From an uncultured Bacteroidales bacterium (GTDB lineage: Bacteria > Bacteroidota > Bacteroidia > Bacteroidales > Paludibacteraceae): a DNA stretch of 40,535 nucleotides. The position numbers and the translations under genes were made by a program. Of the stretch, positions 8,179-16,072 are shown piece after piece (the stretch's first letter is position 1; every line of letters begins with the position of its first letter). A model generated the notes under the pieces. That model was not told the DNA's origin. It ran no database searches and saw nothing but the letters and a program-made list of their open reading frames with translations. The stretch lies in assembly GCA_902782665.1 (NCBI GenBank), contig CACZOA010000029.1:1-40535 (forward strand), in the 5' to 3' direction.

Positions 8179-10662
8179 ATGAAAATATTGAAATCATTCA
8201 AGACGAAAATCCTTGTTGCGATGATGTTTGTGTCATCGTCATTGTCGGCAATCAACATAAATAGTTTGGAAAACGTGTCGGCGGAATCATTGTCGGCAAC
8301 CCAAATCAAGGAGATCAAAAAAGCCTATAATGAGACTGGTCGAACAATGGATGATTTTGTAAGTTTTGCCGTGTCTAAAGGAATGAAGGAAACAGAAGCG
8401 GAGAAACTGAAAATTAGATTGTTGGCAGACAACAGTAAAACGGAGAAAGAAACAAAAGGAGATATTGCTATTGCCAGCAATCAAATGGCAGAAAGTATAG
8501 TTGAGGAAATAAAAGAAAATCCTGAAAGAGCAAAATATGTAAGCAATAGAATATTTGGTTCAGATTTGTTCTCCAATTCAAGAATGTCGTTTGCTCCGAG
8601 CCAAAATATGCCGACACCTCAAAACTATGTGGTCGGTCCTGGTGATGTTTTGATAGTTGACGTGTATGGTTATGCGGAGAACACGATGAATCTTACTGTA
8701 TCATCAGAAGGAAATGTGAGGATTCCAAATGTTGGTCCTGTAATGGTGAATGGATTGACAATAGATGCTGTTCAGAAAAAAATCAAAAAACAGTTGTCTT
8801 CAATTTATAGCTCAATATCTTCAGGAAATACACAGGTTAGTGTTACGGTCGGCAATGTGAAAAGCATAAGTGTCTATATCACAGGTAATGTGACAAGACC
8901 GGGAACATACACTTTATCTTCTCTTTCTACTGTATACAATGCTTTGTACGCATGCTCTGGTCCAACATCGTCTGGTTCGATGCGTAACATCAAAGTGATG
9001 AGAGGAGGCAAAGAGATCGCTTCAATCGACTTGTATAAGTTTTTGACGAGCGGAAATATGTCAAACAATATTTCATTGCGAGATCAGGATGTGATTTATG
9101 TGCCTGCGTATGATATTCGAGTAAGTATCGATGGGGCCATGAAGAGACCTGGTGTATTTGAGATGAAACAAGGGGAGACATTGAAAGATTTGCTTTCATA
9201 TGCAGGTGGTTTCACGGAGAATGCGTACCAGAATCGAATCACTGTACAACGAACAACAGAGAAGGAAAAAAGTGTTGCAGATGTATCAAGCGATTTGTAT
9301 GGAATGTTCACATTGCAGACAGGAGATCAATTTGTTGTGTCTGAGGTGCTAGACAAATTTTCAAACAGAGTGAAAATTTATGGCGGAGTTTTTCGTCCTG
9401 GTCCATATGCTTTAGATTCAGGTATGACACTTATGGATTTGGTTAAGAAAGCAGATGGGTTAGTAGAAGATGTTTATCTGGAAAGAGCAACAATCACACG
9501 CTTGCGTGATGATTTGACTCCAGAACTAATCAGTTTTAGCGTTAAAGATCTTCTTGATGGCAAGTTTAATTTGTTGCTTAAGAAAGAAGATGAAGTGACG
9601 ATAGGAAGTATAAAAGATTTGGAGGAGAAAAAGACAGTCTCTATTTATGGACAAGTGTTGTCTCCTGGCACCTATCCTTACTATGAGAACATGACAGTCA
9701 AGGATTTGGTTTTTATGGCAAAAGGATTCAAAGAGTTTGCGGCAATAGATAAGATCGAATTGTCACGCAGAATAAAGGATGATAATAAGCTGAAGGAAAA
9801 CATTGAAAAGAATGAGATAAAGATTCTTTCTTTAGATAGAGAGTTGACAGCAGGTGACGATGCCGATATCAAACTTGAACCTAATGATATGATTTCGGTC
9901 AGATTGAAAGAAGGAATAGAGCCAAACAGATCTATGTCTTTGTTTGGAGAGGTCCGTTCGCCTGGTGACTATACGATTATCAACAAAAAAGAAAAAATTT
10001 CTGATGTCATGGCACGTGCTGGTGGAGTGACATGCTATGCATATGTGCAAGGAGCATTTCTTATCCGAAAAGGATCCCGTTCTGTGGCGGAAAGAATGAG
10101 AGACACGAAGTTGATTCAAAAAATTGCGGAGACGGAAGGTGATCCAGACTTGTTGAAACAACTACAAAAAAGAACTGACCTTGTCGGCATCGACATGGAG
10201 CATATTCTAAAGCATCCGGGATGTGAGGAAGATATTTTTGTAGAAGATGGTGATATGATATATGTGCCAAAGCAGCTTCAGACAATTACTGTCAATGGAA
10301 AAGTTCAGGTGCCAGGTATGATGGTATATCATGGACGCTCTGCAAGAAAAGCAATTCGAAGATCAGGAGGATTTGGACAGCATGCCGACAAACGTCGTGT
10401 ATATGTGTCATATGCAAATGGAGATATGCAGGCGACAGGACATTTTGCGTTTTTTAAGAATTATCCTAAGATTAAGCCAGGCGCTCATTTATATGTTCCA
10501 GAGAAAGAAGAAACAAATGAAGATAGAAGAGCTAGAGCTAATTTTGTAGCTGCTGTACTTTCTACAGTAGTTTCTTGTGCTTCGGTTGGAGTTTCTTCTT
10601 TTGTAGTCATCTCTAATTTAAGAGATAGTAAAAAACCAGACTCGAATAATGGATCAAATTAA
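8179..10662 (+). CDS. Polysaccharide export outer-membrane protein, Wza/BexD type, with six SLBB repeats
   Basis: This 827-residue secreted protein has an N-terminal signal peptide (about 1-24, ending SSSLSA, no lipobox cysteine). A Poly_export domain starts at about residue 151 (YVVGPGDVLIVDVYG). Six SLBB-type repeats follow, beginning near 230, 314, 398, 487, 586 and 703, each with a core like V-x-G-x-V-x-x-P-G-x-Y. A hydrophobic helix (about 789-815) near the C terminus may be the outer-membrane helix, as in Wza. It should form the periplasmic and outer-membrane channel for an exported polysaccharide. It is nine bases upstream of the Wzz-like gene and shares its promoter. E. coli Wza has fewer SLBB repeats and is less than half this length. 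No sugar synthesis genes are adjacent. Confidence 0.92.
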   Translation: MKILKSFKTKILVAMMFVSSSLSAININSLENVSAESLSATQIKEIKKAYNETGRTMDDFVSFAVSKGMKETEAEKLKIRLLADNSKTEKETKGDIAIASNQMAESIVEEIKENPERAKYVSNRIFGSDLFSNSRMSFAPSQNMPTPQNYVVGPGDVLIVDVYGYAENTMNLTVSSEGNVRIPNVGPVMVNGLTIDAVQKKIKKQLSSIYSSISSGNTQVSVTVGNVKSISVYITGNVTRPGTYTLSSLSTVYNALYACSGPTSSGSMRNIKVMRGGKEIASIDLYKFLTSGNMSNNISLRDQDVIYVPAYDIRVSIDGAMKRPGVFEMKQGETLKDLLSYAGGFTENAYQNRITVQRTTEKEKSVADVSSDLYGMFTLQTGDQFVVSEVLDKFSNRVKIYGGVFRPGPYALDSGMTLMDLVKKADGLVEDVYLERATITRLRDDLTPELISFSVKDLLDGKFNLLLKKEDEVTIGSIKDLEEKKTVSIYGQVLSPGTYPYYENMTVKDLVFMAKGFKEFAAIDKIELSRRIKDDNKLKENIEKNEIKILSLDRELTAGDDADIKLEPNDMISVRLKEGIEPNRSMSLFGEVRSPGDYTIINKKEKISDVMARAGGVTCYAYVQGAFLIRKGSRSVAERMRDTKLIQKIAETEGDPDLLKQLQKRTDLVGIDMEHILKHPGCEEDIFVEDGDMIYVPKQLQTITVNGKVQVPGMMVYHGRSARKAIRRSGGFGQHADKRRVYVSYANGDMQATGHFAFFKNYPKIKPGAHLYVPEKEETNEDRRARANFVAAVLSTVVSCASVGVSSFVVISNLRDSKKPDSNNGSN

Positions 10663-10670
10663 TTAGACCA

Positions 10671-11801
10671 ATGAAAATCGATTTAGAAGAACTTTTACAA
10701 ACAGAAGATACTCAAGAAAACAAGATTTCATTTGCTGACATAAAAAAGGTTGTAATTGATTACGCTTCTTATATATGGTCAAAAAAATGGGTTCTTTTGG
10801 CAGCAGGCATTGTTGGCGTTATAATAGGCGTTATAAACGCTTTTATATACAAGCCGACGTATACTGCTACTTATAAGTTTTCGATTGAGTCTAAAAGTAG
10901 TGCTGGTAGCGGCCTCAGTGCACTTAATTTGTTAGCTGGAATAAATTCATCGTCGGGAACATTTTCAGGAGACAATCTTGTAGAGTTGTTTCGTTCAAGA
11001 TCTATGGTGGAAATGGCATTGTTGAAGCCTATAGTAATTGATGGTGATACTATGAATCTGCTTGAGTACAAAATTTTGGCAGATAGTTCAAGACTTTATT
11101 GTGATCAAAACGAAACTAAGGAAAAATTATCCAAACCTCATATCGCAACACTTTGTGATGTTACTTTCCCATATAAACAAAATAGAGATTCTTTTAGTCG
11201 TGCACAAGATAGTATAATAAAGGTCATTGCTTCTGGTATGATGCAAAATGACATCCTCATCGAAAAGATTGACAAAAAGTTATCTTATGCGAATTTTTCA
11301 GTAAATTCCAAAGACGAGAGATTTGCAAAAGAATTTAGTGCGTCATTGATAAAGACTGTGTTTGATTTTTATCTTAAGAGCAAACGAGAGAATGCACAAA
11401 GAAATATAGCTGAATTCCAGATGAGAGCGGATTCCATACGTAAGGAGTTGAATAAATCTCTATATGCAGCTGCTCATTATCGAGATTTGAATATGAATCC
11501 TTCCAAAAGCGTTCTTGGTGTGGAACAGTTAAAATATCAGACCGACATACAAATCAATACGGCTGCATATTCAGAAATAGTCAAGAACATTGAAGTCATG
11601 AAGCTTGATATGGCTAAAAGCGAACCGTTGATTCAAGAGATAGATGTCCCTCGTTATCCACTTGCAAACGATAAAAAAGGAAAATTTAAAACGGGTATCA
11701 AATATGGCTTTGTGTTTGGATTCCTTACTTTTGTAGTCCTTTGTGGTGTTCATTTCTTCCAAAGCCTAAATAAGAATGATAATGATAATTTTGTTGAGTA
11801 G
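10671..11801 (+). CDS. Wzz-like polysaccharide chain-length/co-polymerase protein
   Basis: This 376-residue inner-membrane protein has the Wzz layout: a cytoplasmic N terminus, a membrane helix (about 43-63, WVLLAAGIVGVIIGVINAF), a large periplasmic part with predicted coiled coil (about 230-300), and a second helix (about 345-366). The second helix is preceded by the proline motif VPRYPLAN typical of the family. It ends soon after the second helix, so it lacks the BY-kinase domain fused in some homologues. It is co-transcribed with the exporter, with which it would form a trans-envelope complex. The polymer is unknown. A strong terminator ends the operon. Confidence 0.88.
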   Translation: MKIDLEELLQTEDTQENKISFADIKKVVIDYASYIWSKKWVLLAAGIVGVIIGVINAFIYKPTYTATYKFSIESKSSAGSGLSALNLLAGINSSSGTFSGDNLVELFRSRSMVEMALLKPIVIDGDTMNLLEYKILADSSRLYCDQNETKEKLSKPHIATLCDVTFPYKQNRDSFSRAQDSIIKVIASGMMQNDILIEKIDKKLSYANFSVNSKDERFAKEFSASLIKTVFDFYLKSKRENAQRNIAEFQMRADSIRKELNKSLYAAAHYRDLNMNPSKSVLGVEQLKYQTDIQINTAAYSEIVKNIEVMKLDMAKSEPLIQEIDVPRYPLANDKKGKFKTGIKYGFVFGFLTFVVLCGVHFFQSLNKNDNDNFVE

Positions 11802-11820
11802 AAGAAGTCTAAGAATATAA

Positions 11821-11863
11821 AAAACTACCCTGTGTCCAGATTCAGACACAGGGTAGTTTTTTT
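11821..11863. terminator. Bidirectional terminator between wzz-like gene and minus-strand gene
   Basis: A perfect 16-pair inverted repeat (11821-11836 and 11845-11860, core CTACCCTGTGTC) has an eight-base loop. A T run follows on the plus strand and the mirrored A run gives U residues on the minus strand. It serves the convergent transcripts on both sides. Confidence 0.93.
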
Positions 11864-11879
11864 AGTTTTATAAGTTTTA

Positions 11880-12347
11880 TTACTTACGGATAATCTTGAA
11901 AGATTGGTTGCCTACACACAACACGTAAACACCTTTCTGGTTTGGAAGAGTGACATTTGCGGCACCTTCGTCATCAACTTTTGTCTGTCCTACAATTGTG
12001 CCGTTGATGCTAACTAGTTTGATAGATGTGTTTGTAAGGGCGTTTTCCACTCTGATCACATCTTCACTTATACTTACAATACGTAGTATTTGAGCATTAG
12101 TGACATCAACTGCAGACTGATTATCTTCAGTAAAGTGATAATTTTTCACTTCTTCTATAGAATAACTTGTTTTTTCATTACCGTTTATCACAATGTTTCC
12201 ATTTTGATAGGTAATTACAGGTTTTTCCTTCAATAGGAAACTGTATTTCGCCCCATCTTTTTTCTCAATAGTCATGTATTTTACTGCTGCATTTGAATAC
12301 AACAGACCACATACTAAACCGAGAACTGTAATTATAAACTTTCTCAT
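11880..12347 (-). CDS. Small secreted protein with T9SS-like C-terminal sorting tail
   Basis: This 155-residue protein has a signal peptide (about 1-20, MRKFIITVLGLVCGLLYSNA) and a first domain starting KYMTIEKKDGAKYSF. It ends with a region resembling the Por secretion (type A, TIGR04183-like) C-terminal domain: an SIKLVSINGTIVG strand pair, a DDEGAANVTLPNQKG turn, and the final GVYVLCVGNQSFKIIRK. Such tails direct proteins through T9SS, whose core genes are in this window. The protein is very short for T9SS cargo, with little between the two domains, so its own activity is unclear. It could be a surface adaptor or a reduced member of a larger family. It is the downstream neighbour of the frameshifted secreted protein on the same strand. 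Confidence 0.75.
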   Translation of the reverse strand: MRKFIITVLGLVCGLLYSNAAVKYMTIEKKDGAKYSFLLKEKPVITYQNGNIVINGNEKTSYSIEEVKNYHFTEDNQSAVDVTNAQILRIVSISEDVIRVENALTNTSIKLVSINGTIVGQTKVDDEGAANVTLPNQKGVYVLCVGNQSFKIIRK

Positions 12348-12467
12348 TTTATTGTTATTTTGATTTTAATGCGTGCTATATTAGTGGATCCCGTAATCTA
12401 TTGTGACACCTGTCAACAGCGTTTTCTCTTCCGTATATCCACTGCTCTTTTATTTATAAATATTGAA

Positions 12468-13093
12468 TCAAATTCTTGGATTGCCGTCTCCTTGGTCGTA
12501 CATATAGTATTTGCCATTATGCTTGATTGAATCCATCTTGACCACAACTCTTAAACGATTGTCTGTATATTTTATTACAATAACAGCCCAAACCTGTCCC
12601 TTCTCGTCTACGTCACCATTGGGGTCTGTTACGTTTGGAAGGGAAAGTAGAAGTTTTTTTGAGCTGAAACCCATTGCTGACCTGTGTACATAGACCATGT
12701 GTTGCCGTAATCTGTGCACCAGAAAATAGGCATCTCTTTATTTGAACTTAAAATTGTAGCCTGTCTTTGGTATTCTGCAAGTATTGTGTCAATGTCGTTG
12801 TCGATATCTGAAGATTGATACCAGTATTCAAAAAGATAGGTGTTATTGACTAAATTCTCAGGTTTGGAGATTCTTGTCATTGTTGGAGTATCATAAAGTT
12901 TGATGCCTACAGAATCGTAAAGCAAGTCTTCAGTCTCAAAGTCATATTCAGATGCGAAATATACCTCTGCCACATTCTTGATATCAAATTTTACGATTTT
13001 ATTGTCGACTGATTTAACATACATTTTATCGCTCGCGTTGGATGTGACCGAAAGAGAGATTAATGCTAATGCAAAAAGTATAAATTTTTTCAT
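12468..13093 (-). pseudogene. Secreted protein interrupted by a -1 frameshift at an A7 run
   Basis: Frame one runs from ATG at 13093 for 154 codons: signal peptide MKKFILFALALISLSVTSNA, then KMYVKSVDNKIVKFDIKNV, an opening similar to the neighbouring 155-residue protein. It stops shortly after GQQWVSAQKNFYFPFQT. The -1 frame continues without interruption from the A7 run (12654-12660) to a stop at 12468, encoding LLLSLPNVTDPNGDVDEKG and ending YDQGDGNPRI. Joined at the run, the product is about 208 residues. The simplest reading is a one-base indel in a homopolymer (real or from assembly), but the site reads A_AAA_AAC in the upstream frame, a classic -1 slip heptamer. The family is not recognised. 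It lacks the FKIIRK-type tail of its neighbour. Confidence 0.7.
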
Positions 13094-13283
13094 ATATCCG
13101 TTTAATTATTTGCGTATAAGATTGATTGCCGATTTGAATAAAGCATAAAATCAATCTTCTGCTTCTTTTTTGATTCAATTTCAATATCTATGTATACGTA
13201 GAATTTCAAAACATGTGGATTTTCCACCTGGTCTAAATTTCTATACGATGAGAATCTAGTTGATTTCAGCGTTAAAGACAATA

Positions 13284-13313
13284 CAAAATTAATGTTTTTT
13301 TGTAGATTGCAAA
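13284..13313 (-). promoter_or_regulatory. Candidate minus-strand promoter for the secreted-protein genes
   Basis: On the minus strand TTTG (13310-13313) is followed after 18 bases by TAATTTTG (13284-13291). It would give a leader of about 180 bases for the gene starting at 13093. The spacer is one base shorter than in the other promoters here. Confidence 0.45.
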
Positions 13314-13528
13314 AATATCATATTGATTTTGTTGACACTTTTATATTTGCCGTATGGAATTTTTGTGTCGACTTTAGTCCTTCAAAACGAGCTTGCTGAT
13401 CAGTCATTGCCAATTTGAAATGTCTAAAAAAAGATGCTGTTTGCTGTTTATAGATATTGTATGATATTTTTACAAAAATATGGACGTGACCTCAAATGAA
13501 AATAAATTTCAATATATTTCAAAAATCA

Positions 13529-13559
13529 TTTGTGGTATAAACTTTTTTCTATATTTTTG
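13529..13559 (+). promoter_or_regulatory. Promoter of tRNA-Asp/tRNA-Thr
   Basis: TTTG (13529-13532) and TATTTTTG (13552-13559) are 19 bases apart, ending 29 bases before tRNA-Asp. Confidence 0.8.
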
Positions 13560-13588
13560 CACCGCAATTCGGAAAAGAATAGCATATT

Positions 13589-13662
13589 GGTGTGGTAGTT
13601 CAGCTGGTTAGAATACATGCCTGTCACGCATGGGGTCGCGGGTTCGAGTCCCGTCCATACCG
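13589..13662 (+). tRNA. tRNA-Asp (anticodon GTC)
   Basis: This is a 74-base cloverleaf: acceptor GGTGTGG/CCATACC, D stem GTTC/GAAT, anticodon stem CATGC/GCATG with loop CTGTCAC, T arm GCGGG-TTCGAGT-CCCGT, discriminator G. CCA is not encoded. Confidence 0.96.
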
Positions 13663-13670
13663 CAAATGAT

Positions 13671-13743
13671 GCCGATGTGGCTCAGTTGGTAGAGCGTCGC
13701 ATTCGTAATGCGTAGGTCACGAGTTCGAGTCTCGTCATCGGCT
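13671..13743 (+). tRNA. tRNA-Thr (anticodon CGT)
   Basis: This is a 73-base cloverleaf: acceptor GCCGATG/CATCGGC, D stem GCTC/GAGC, anticodon stem CGCAT/ATGCG with loop TCGTA at its core (anticodon CGT), T loop TTCGAGT, discriminator T. It follows tRNA-Asp by eight bases. Confidence 0.96.
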
Positions 13744-13763
13744 CATCCTTTTTATTTTATTTG

Positions 13764-13810
13764 TCTCCTCTGTAATTTCAGCAACTGAATAACAGGGGAT
13801 TTGTTTTTTT
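13764..13810 (+). terminator. Terminator after the tRNA pair, close to the next start codon
   Basis: The outer stem CTCCTCTGT/ACAGGGGA and an inner stem TTCAG/CTGAA form an imperfect long hairpin, followed by TTGTTTTTTT to 13810. The ATG of the ketosynthase gene is only 10 bases beyond the T run (13821), so that gene has almost no leader of its own if the terminator works fully. Confidence 0.7.
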
Positions 13811-13820
13811 ATAGTGATTG

Positions 13821-15494
13821 ATGAAAGGGGCTAAATCTTATATAGTAGGCAAAGGTGCTGTTTGCGCATTAGGCAATTCGTTGTCCGAAATAGTGGCTAA
13901 TATAGAAGCGGGAAAGAGTGGGGTGAAGAACGGTTCAAAAAGCTACGCTAACGGACAATCTTTCCCTTTAGGTGCAGTCGACGATGCCTTTTCTTCTCAG
14001 TATGAAATAACCAACAAGTCTTCCTATTCTCGTTTGGAGCAGATGATGATATCATCTACTTTGGACGCTGCAAAAAATACAACTGTAGATTTCTCCTCAA
14101 CGTCAACTTTATTTATATTTTCTACTACAAAAGGAAATATAGATAGTCTAAGTCATGATCAATCCGACTATATCTATAGCCTGGCTAATAAAATCTTGAC
14201 ATATTTCAAAAATCCAAATAAACCACTATGTGTCTCAAATGCATGTATATCTGGCGTGTCGGCTGTGATTTATGCTCATAGATTGATACAAAGAGGAGAA
14301 TACAAGAATGTCGTTGTGGTGGGAGGAGATCTTTTGACAGATTTTGTTGTGTCTGGATTCGACAGTTTCCGCTCTCTCAGCCACAATATATGTAAACCAT
14401 ATGACAAAAATAGAGACGGGATTTCATTAGGTGAAGGATCTTCTACTTTGATATTATCAAGTGAGACAACTATTCCAAATTGCTATTATATCGCTGGTGG
14501 AGCGACGTCAAATGATGCCAACCATATTTCTGGTCCATCACGTACTGGTGAAGAACTTGCACATGCGATTACTATGGCAATGGATGAGGCTGAGATGAAA
14601 CCGTCGGATGTGTCATTCGTCAACATGCATGGGACAGCCACCGTCTACAATGATGAGATGGAATCAAAAGCATTGGCGGTGGCGGGTCTAGCCGACAGTA
14701 TCGTCGTTAGCACAAAAGGCTATTTCGGCCATACATTGGGATGCTCCGGAGTGCTTGAACTTGCGGTCAGTGTCTCTCTTGCGGAAAAGGGAATGATCGC
14801 TAAAACAATTGGTTTTGAAGAAATAGGTACTCCTGTAAAACTTAATGTCTCCAAAAAAACAATAAAAGATAGACGATGCGATGTCTTTGTGAAAACAGGT
14901 TCTGGATTTGGAGGCTGTAATGCTGCTGTGGTTGTAAGCAACAGAAAGAGCGAATGTGCAAAAACGAATGATGAATCTGACTATTCGCAGATGACGTCGG
15001 TTGTCGTTTCTGACAATCCTGATGCTGATTTCAAAACATTTATAAAGAGTTTGTTCTCTTCTGTTTCCGAGCCATATATGAAATTCTCAAAGATGGATGA
15101 TTATTGTAAGCTTGGAGTGACGGCAGTTCAATTGTTGTTAAACAAAGTTGGTGGTCTGTCGCAATATGACCCATACGAAATAGCATTGATTATAAACACT
15201 GATACAGGATGTATTGAAACGGATTGGGCTCACTTTGATAATATCAGTGGGGAAGAGTACAATTCATCTCCTGCAATATTTGTATATACACTTCCAAACG
15301 TGGTTGCTGGAGAAATCTGTATCAAAAACAAGATCAAGGGAGAAGGAGTGACATTGGTGGGCAATACAGATGATCCGAAAACGCTAGTCGAAAGGTTCTG
15401 TTGCGGAACAAAGACAAAGGCTGCGATTTATCTGTATGTAGATAAATGCGAAGATAAATTTTCCGCAAAATCAATTTTGTTTGTCCGCTCGTAA
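13821..15494 (+). CDS. Beta-ketoacyl-ACP synthase fused to a truncated second ketosynthase-like domain
   Basis: The first about 375 residues form a condensing enzyme of the KAS I/II fold: catalytic Cys142 in NACISGVS, His270 in MHGTATVYND and His304 in GHTLGCSG, so the Cys-His-His triad is intact. It would elongate acyl-ACP. KAS II is about 410 residues; this protein is 557. The extra C-terminal part (about 390-557) contains ALIINTDTGCIE and SPAIFVYTLPNVVAGEI, which resembles the N-terminal half of another ketosynthase (Ketoacyl-synt_2 type) but stops before a catalytic cysteine would appear. In Bacteroidota aryl-polyene/flexirubin-like clusters such partial ketosynthases are separate genes; here no ACP, dehydratase or ligase is nearby. 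Its role is therefore uncertain. An in-frame TTG precedes the chosen ATG by one codon. Confidence 0.82.
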   Translation: MKGAKSYIVGKGAVCALGNSLSEIVANIEAGKSGVKNGSKSYANGQSFPLGAVDDAFSSQYEITNKSSYSRLEQMMISSTLDAAKNTTVDFSSTSTLFIFSTTKGNIDSLSHDQSDYIYSLANKILTYFKNPNKPLCVSNACISGVSAVIYAHRLIQRGEYKNVVVVGGDLLTDFVVSGFDSFRSLSHNICKPYDKNRDGISLGEGSSTLILSSETTIPNCYYIAGGATSNDANHISGPSRTGEELAHAITMAMDEAEMKPSDVSFVNMHGTATVYNDEMESKALAVAGLADSIVVSTKGYFGHTLGCSGVLELAVSVSLAEKGMIAKTIGFEEIGTPVKLNVSKKTIKDRRCDVFVKTGSGFGGCNAAVVVSNRKSECAKTNDESDYSQMTSVVVSDNPDADFKTFIKSLFSSVSEPYMKFSKMDDYCKLGVTAVQLLLNKVGGLSQYDPYEIALIINTDTGCIETDWAHFDNISGEEYNSSPAIFVYTLPNVVAGEICIKNKIKGEGVTLVGNTDDPKTLVERFCCGTKTKAAIYLYVDKCEDKFSAKSILFVRS

Positions 15495-15514
15495 AGACTC
15501 ACGGACGTGCGTCT
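15495..15514. repeat. Imperfect palindrome after the ketosynthase gene
   Basis: AGACTCACG (15495-15503) and CGTGCGTCT (15506-15514) pair except at one position. It overlaps the end of the ketosynthase gene's stop region and lacks a T run, so it is not a good terminator on its own. A proper terminator follows at 15583. Confidence 0.4.
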
Positions 15515-15582
15515 GACAAATCAATGTGTGTTTAGTACGCTCATCTCCATACACAACCCGCATATCATACATATAAAATAAA

Positions 15583-15608
15583 AAAGGCGAACATTTCTGT
15601 TCGCCTTT
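15583..15608. terminator. Bidirectional terminator between ketosynthase gene and rpsO
   Basis: A perfect 11-pair stem (AAAGGCGAACA at 15583-15593, TGTTCGCCTTT at 15598-15608) has a four-base loop. The A/T ends work on both strands. The rpsO stop codon is 20 bases away on the minus side. Confidence 0.88.
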
Positions 15609-15627
15609 GTGCTTTCAAGAAAGTAAA

Positions 15628-15897
15628 TTACTTTCTCAAACCAAGCTTCTTAACGATTGTACGGTAACGCTCGATGTCCTTCTCTTTCAAGAAATCCAAC
15701 ATACGACGACGCTTACCTACCAACATCTTAAGAGATCTTGATGTGTTAAAATCCTTCTTGTTTGACTTTACATGCTCAGTCAAATGAGAAATACGGTATG
15801 AGAATAGCGCTATCTGGCTCTCTGCTGAACCAGTATCGGTATTAGACTTTCCGTAAGTCCCGAAGATTTCTGCTTTTTTAGCTTGATCTAGATACAT
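15628..15897 (-). CDS. rpsO: 30S ribosomal protein S15
   Basis: This 89-residue protein is the usual length for S15, which binds 16S rRNA early in assembly of the small-subunit platform. The core TGSAESQIALFSYRI and the block HLTEHVKSNKKDFNTSRSL followed by LVGKRRRMLDFL are diagnostic. It is monocistronic with its own strong promoter. In E. coli S15 represses its own translation; nothing in this leader shows that directly. Confidence 0.98.
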   Translation of the reverse strand: MYLDQAKKAEIFGTYGKSNTDTGSAESQIALFSYRISHLTEHVKSNKKDFNTSRSLKMLVGKRRRMLDFLKEKDIERYRTIVKKLGLRK

Positions 15898-15923
15898 TGT
15901 TATATAATTTTAATTAGCGACTG

Positions 15924-15954
15924 CAAAAGTAGTAATTATGAATGAGATGACAAA
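15924..15954 (-). promoter_or_regulatory. rpsO promoter
   Basis: On the minus strand TTTG (15951-15954) and TACTTTTG (15924-15931) are 19 bases apart. The -7 box ends 26 bases before the rpsO start. Confidence 0.8.
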
Positions 15955-16020
15955 GAAATTTTGCCATTTTGTTCTGTTCTGTTAATTATTTGTTTTGCTT
16001 GGCTCTGGTTTGTCTAAACA

Positions 16021-16051
16021 AAAAGAGATGTGGGGTAGCCACATCTCTTTT
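16021..16051 (-). terminator. Terminator of the porin gene
   Basis: A perfect 13-pair stem (AAAAGAGATGTGG at 16021-16033 and its complement at 16039-16051) with a five-base loop lies 21 bases past the porin stop codon, followed on the minus strand by TGTTTAG. Confidence 0.88.
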
Positions 16052-16072
16052 GATATACTGTTTGATTTGCGA

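Larger units (their letters stand above)
13094..13588. other. 495-base intergenic region, AT-rich, divergent
   Basis: No convincing coding sequence is present. It holds the tRNA promoter (13529-13559) on the plus strand, a candidate promoter on the minus strand (13284-13313), and an inverted repeat with nine-base arms (AGATTGATT at 13119-13127 and AATCAATCT at 13149-13157) just upstream of the frameshifted gene. The repeat may be an operator or leader hairpin for that gene. Confidence 0.5.

Noticed and set aside
9529-13280. Shared AGCGTTAAAGA sequence in the exporter gene and upstream of the tRNAs
   Set aside because: The match is only about 11 bases with no flanking similarity; chance is enough.
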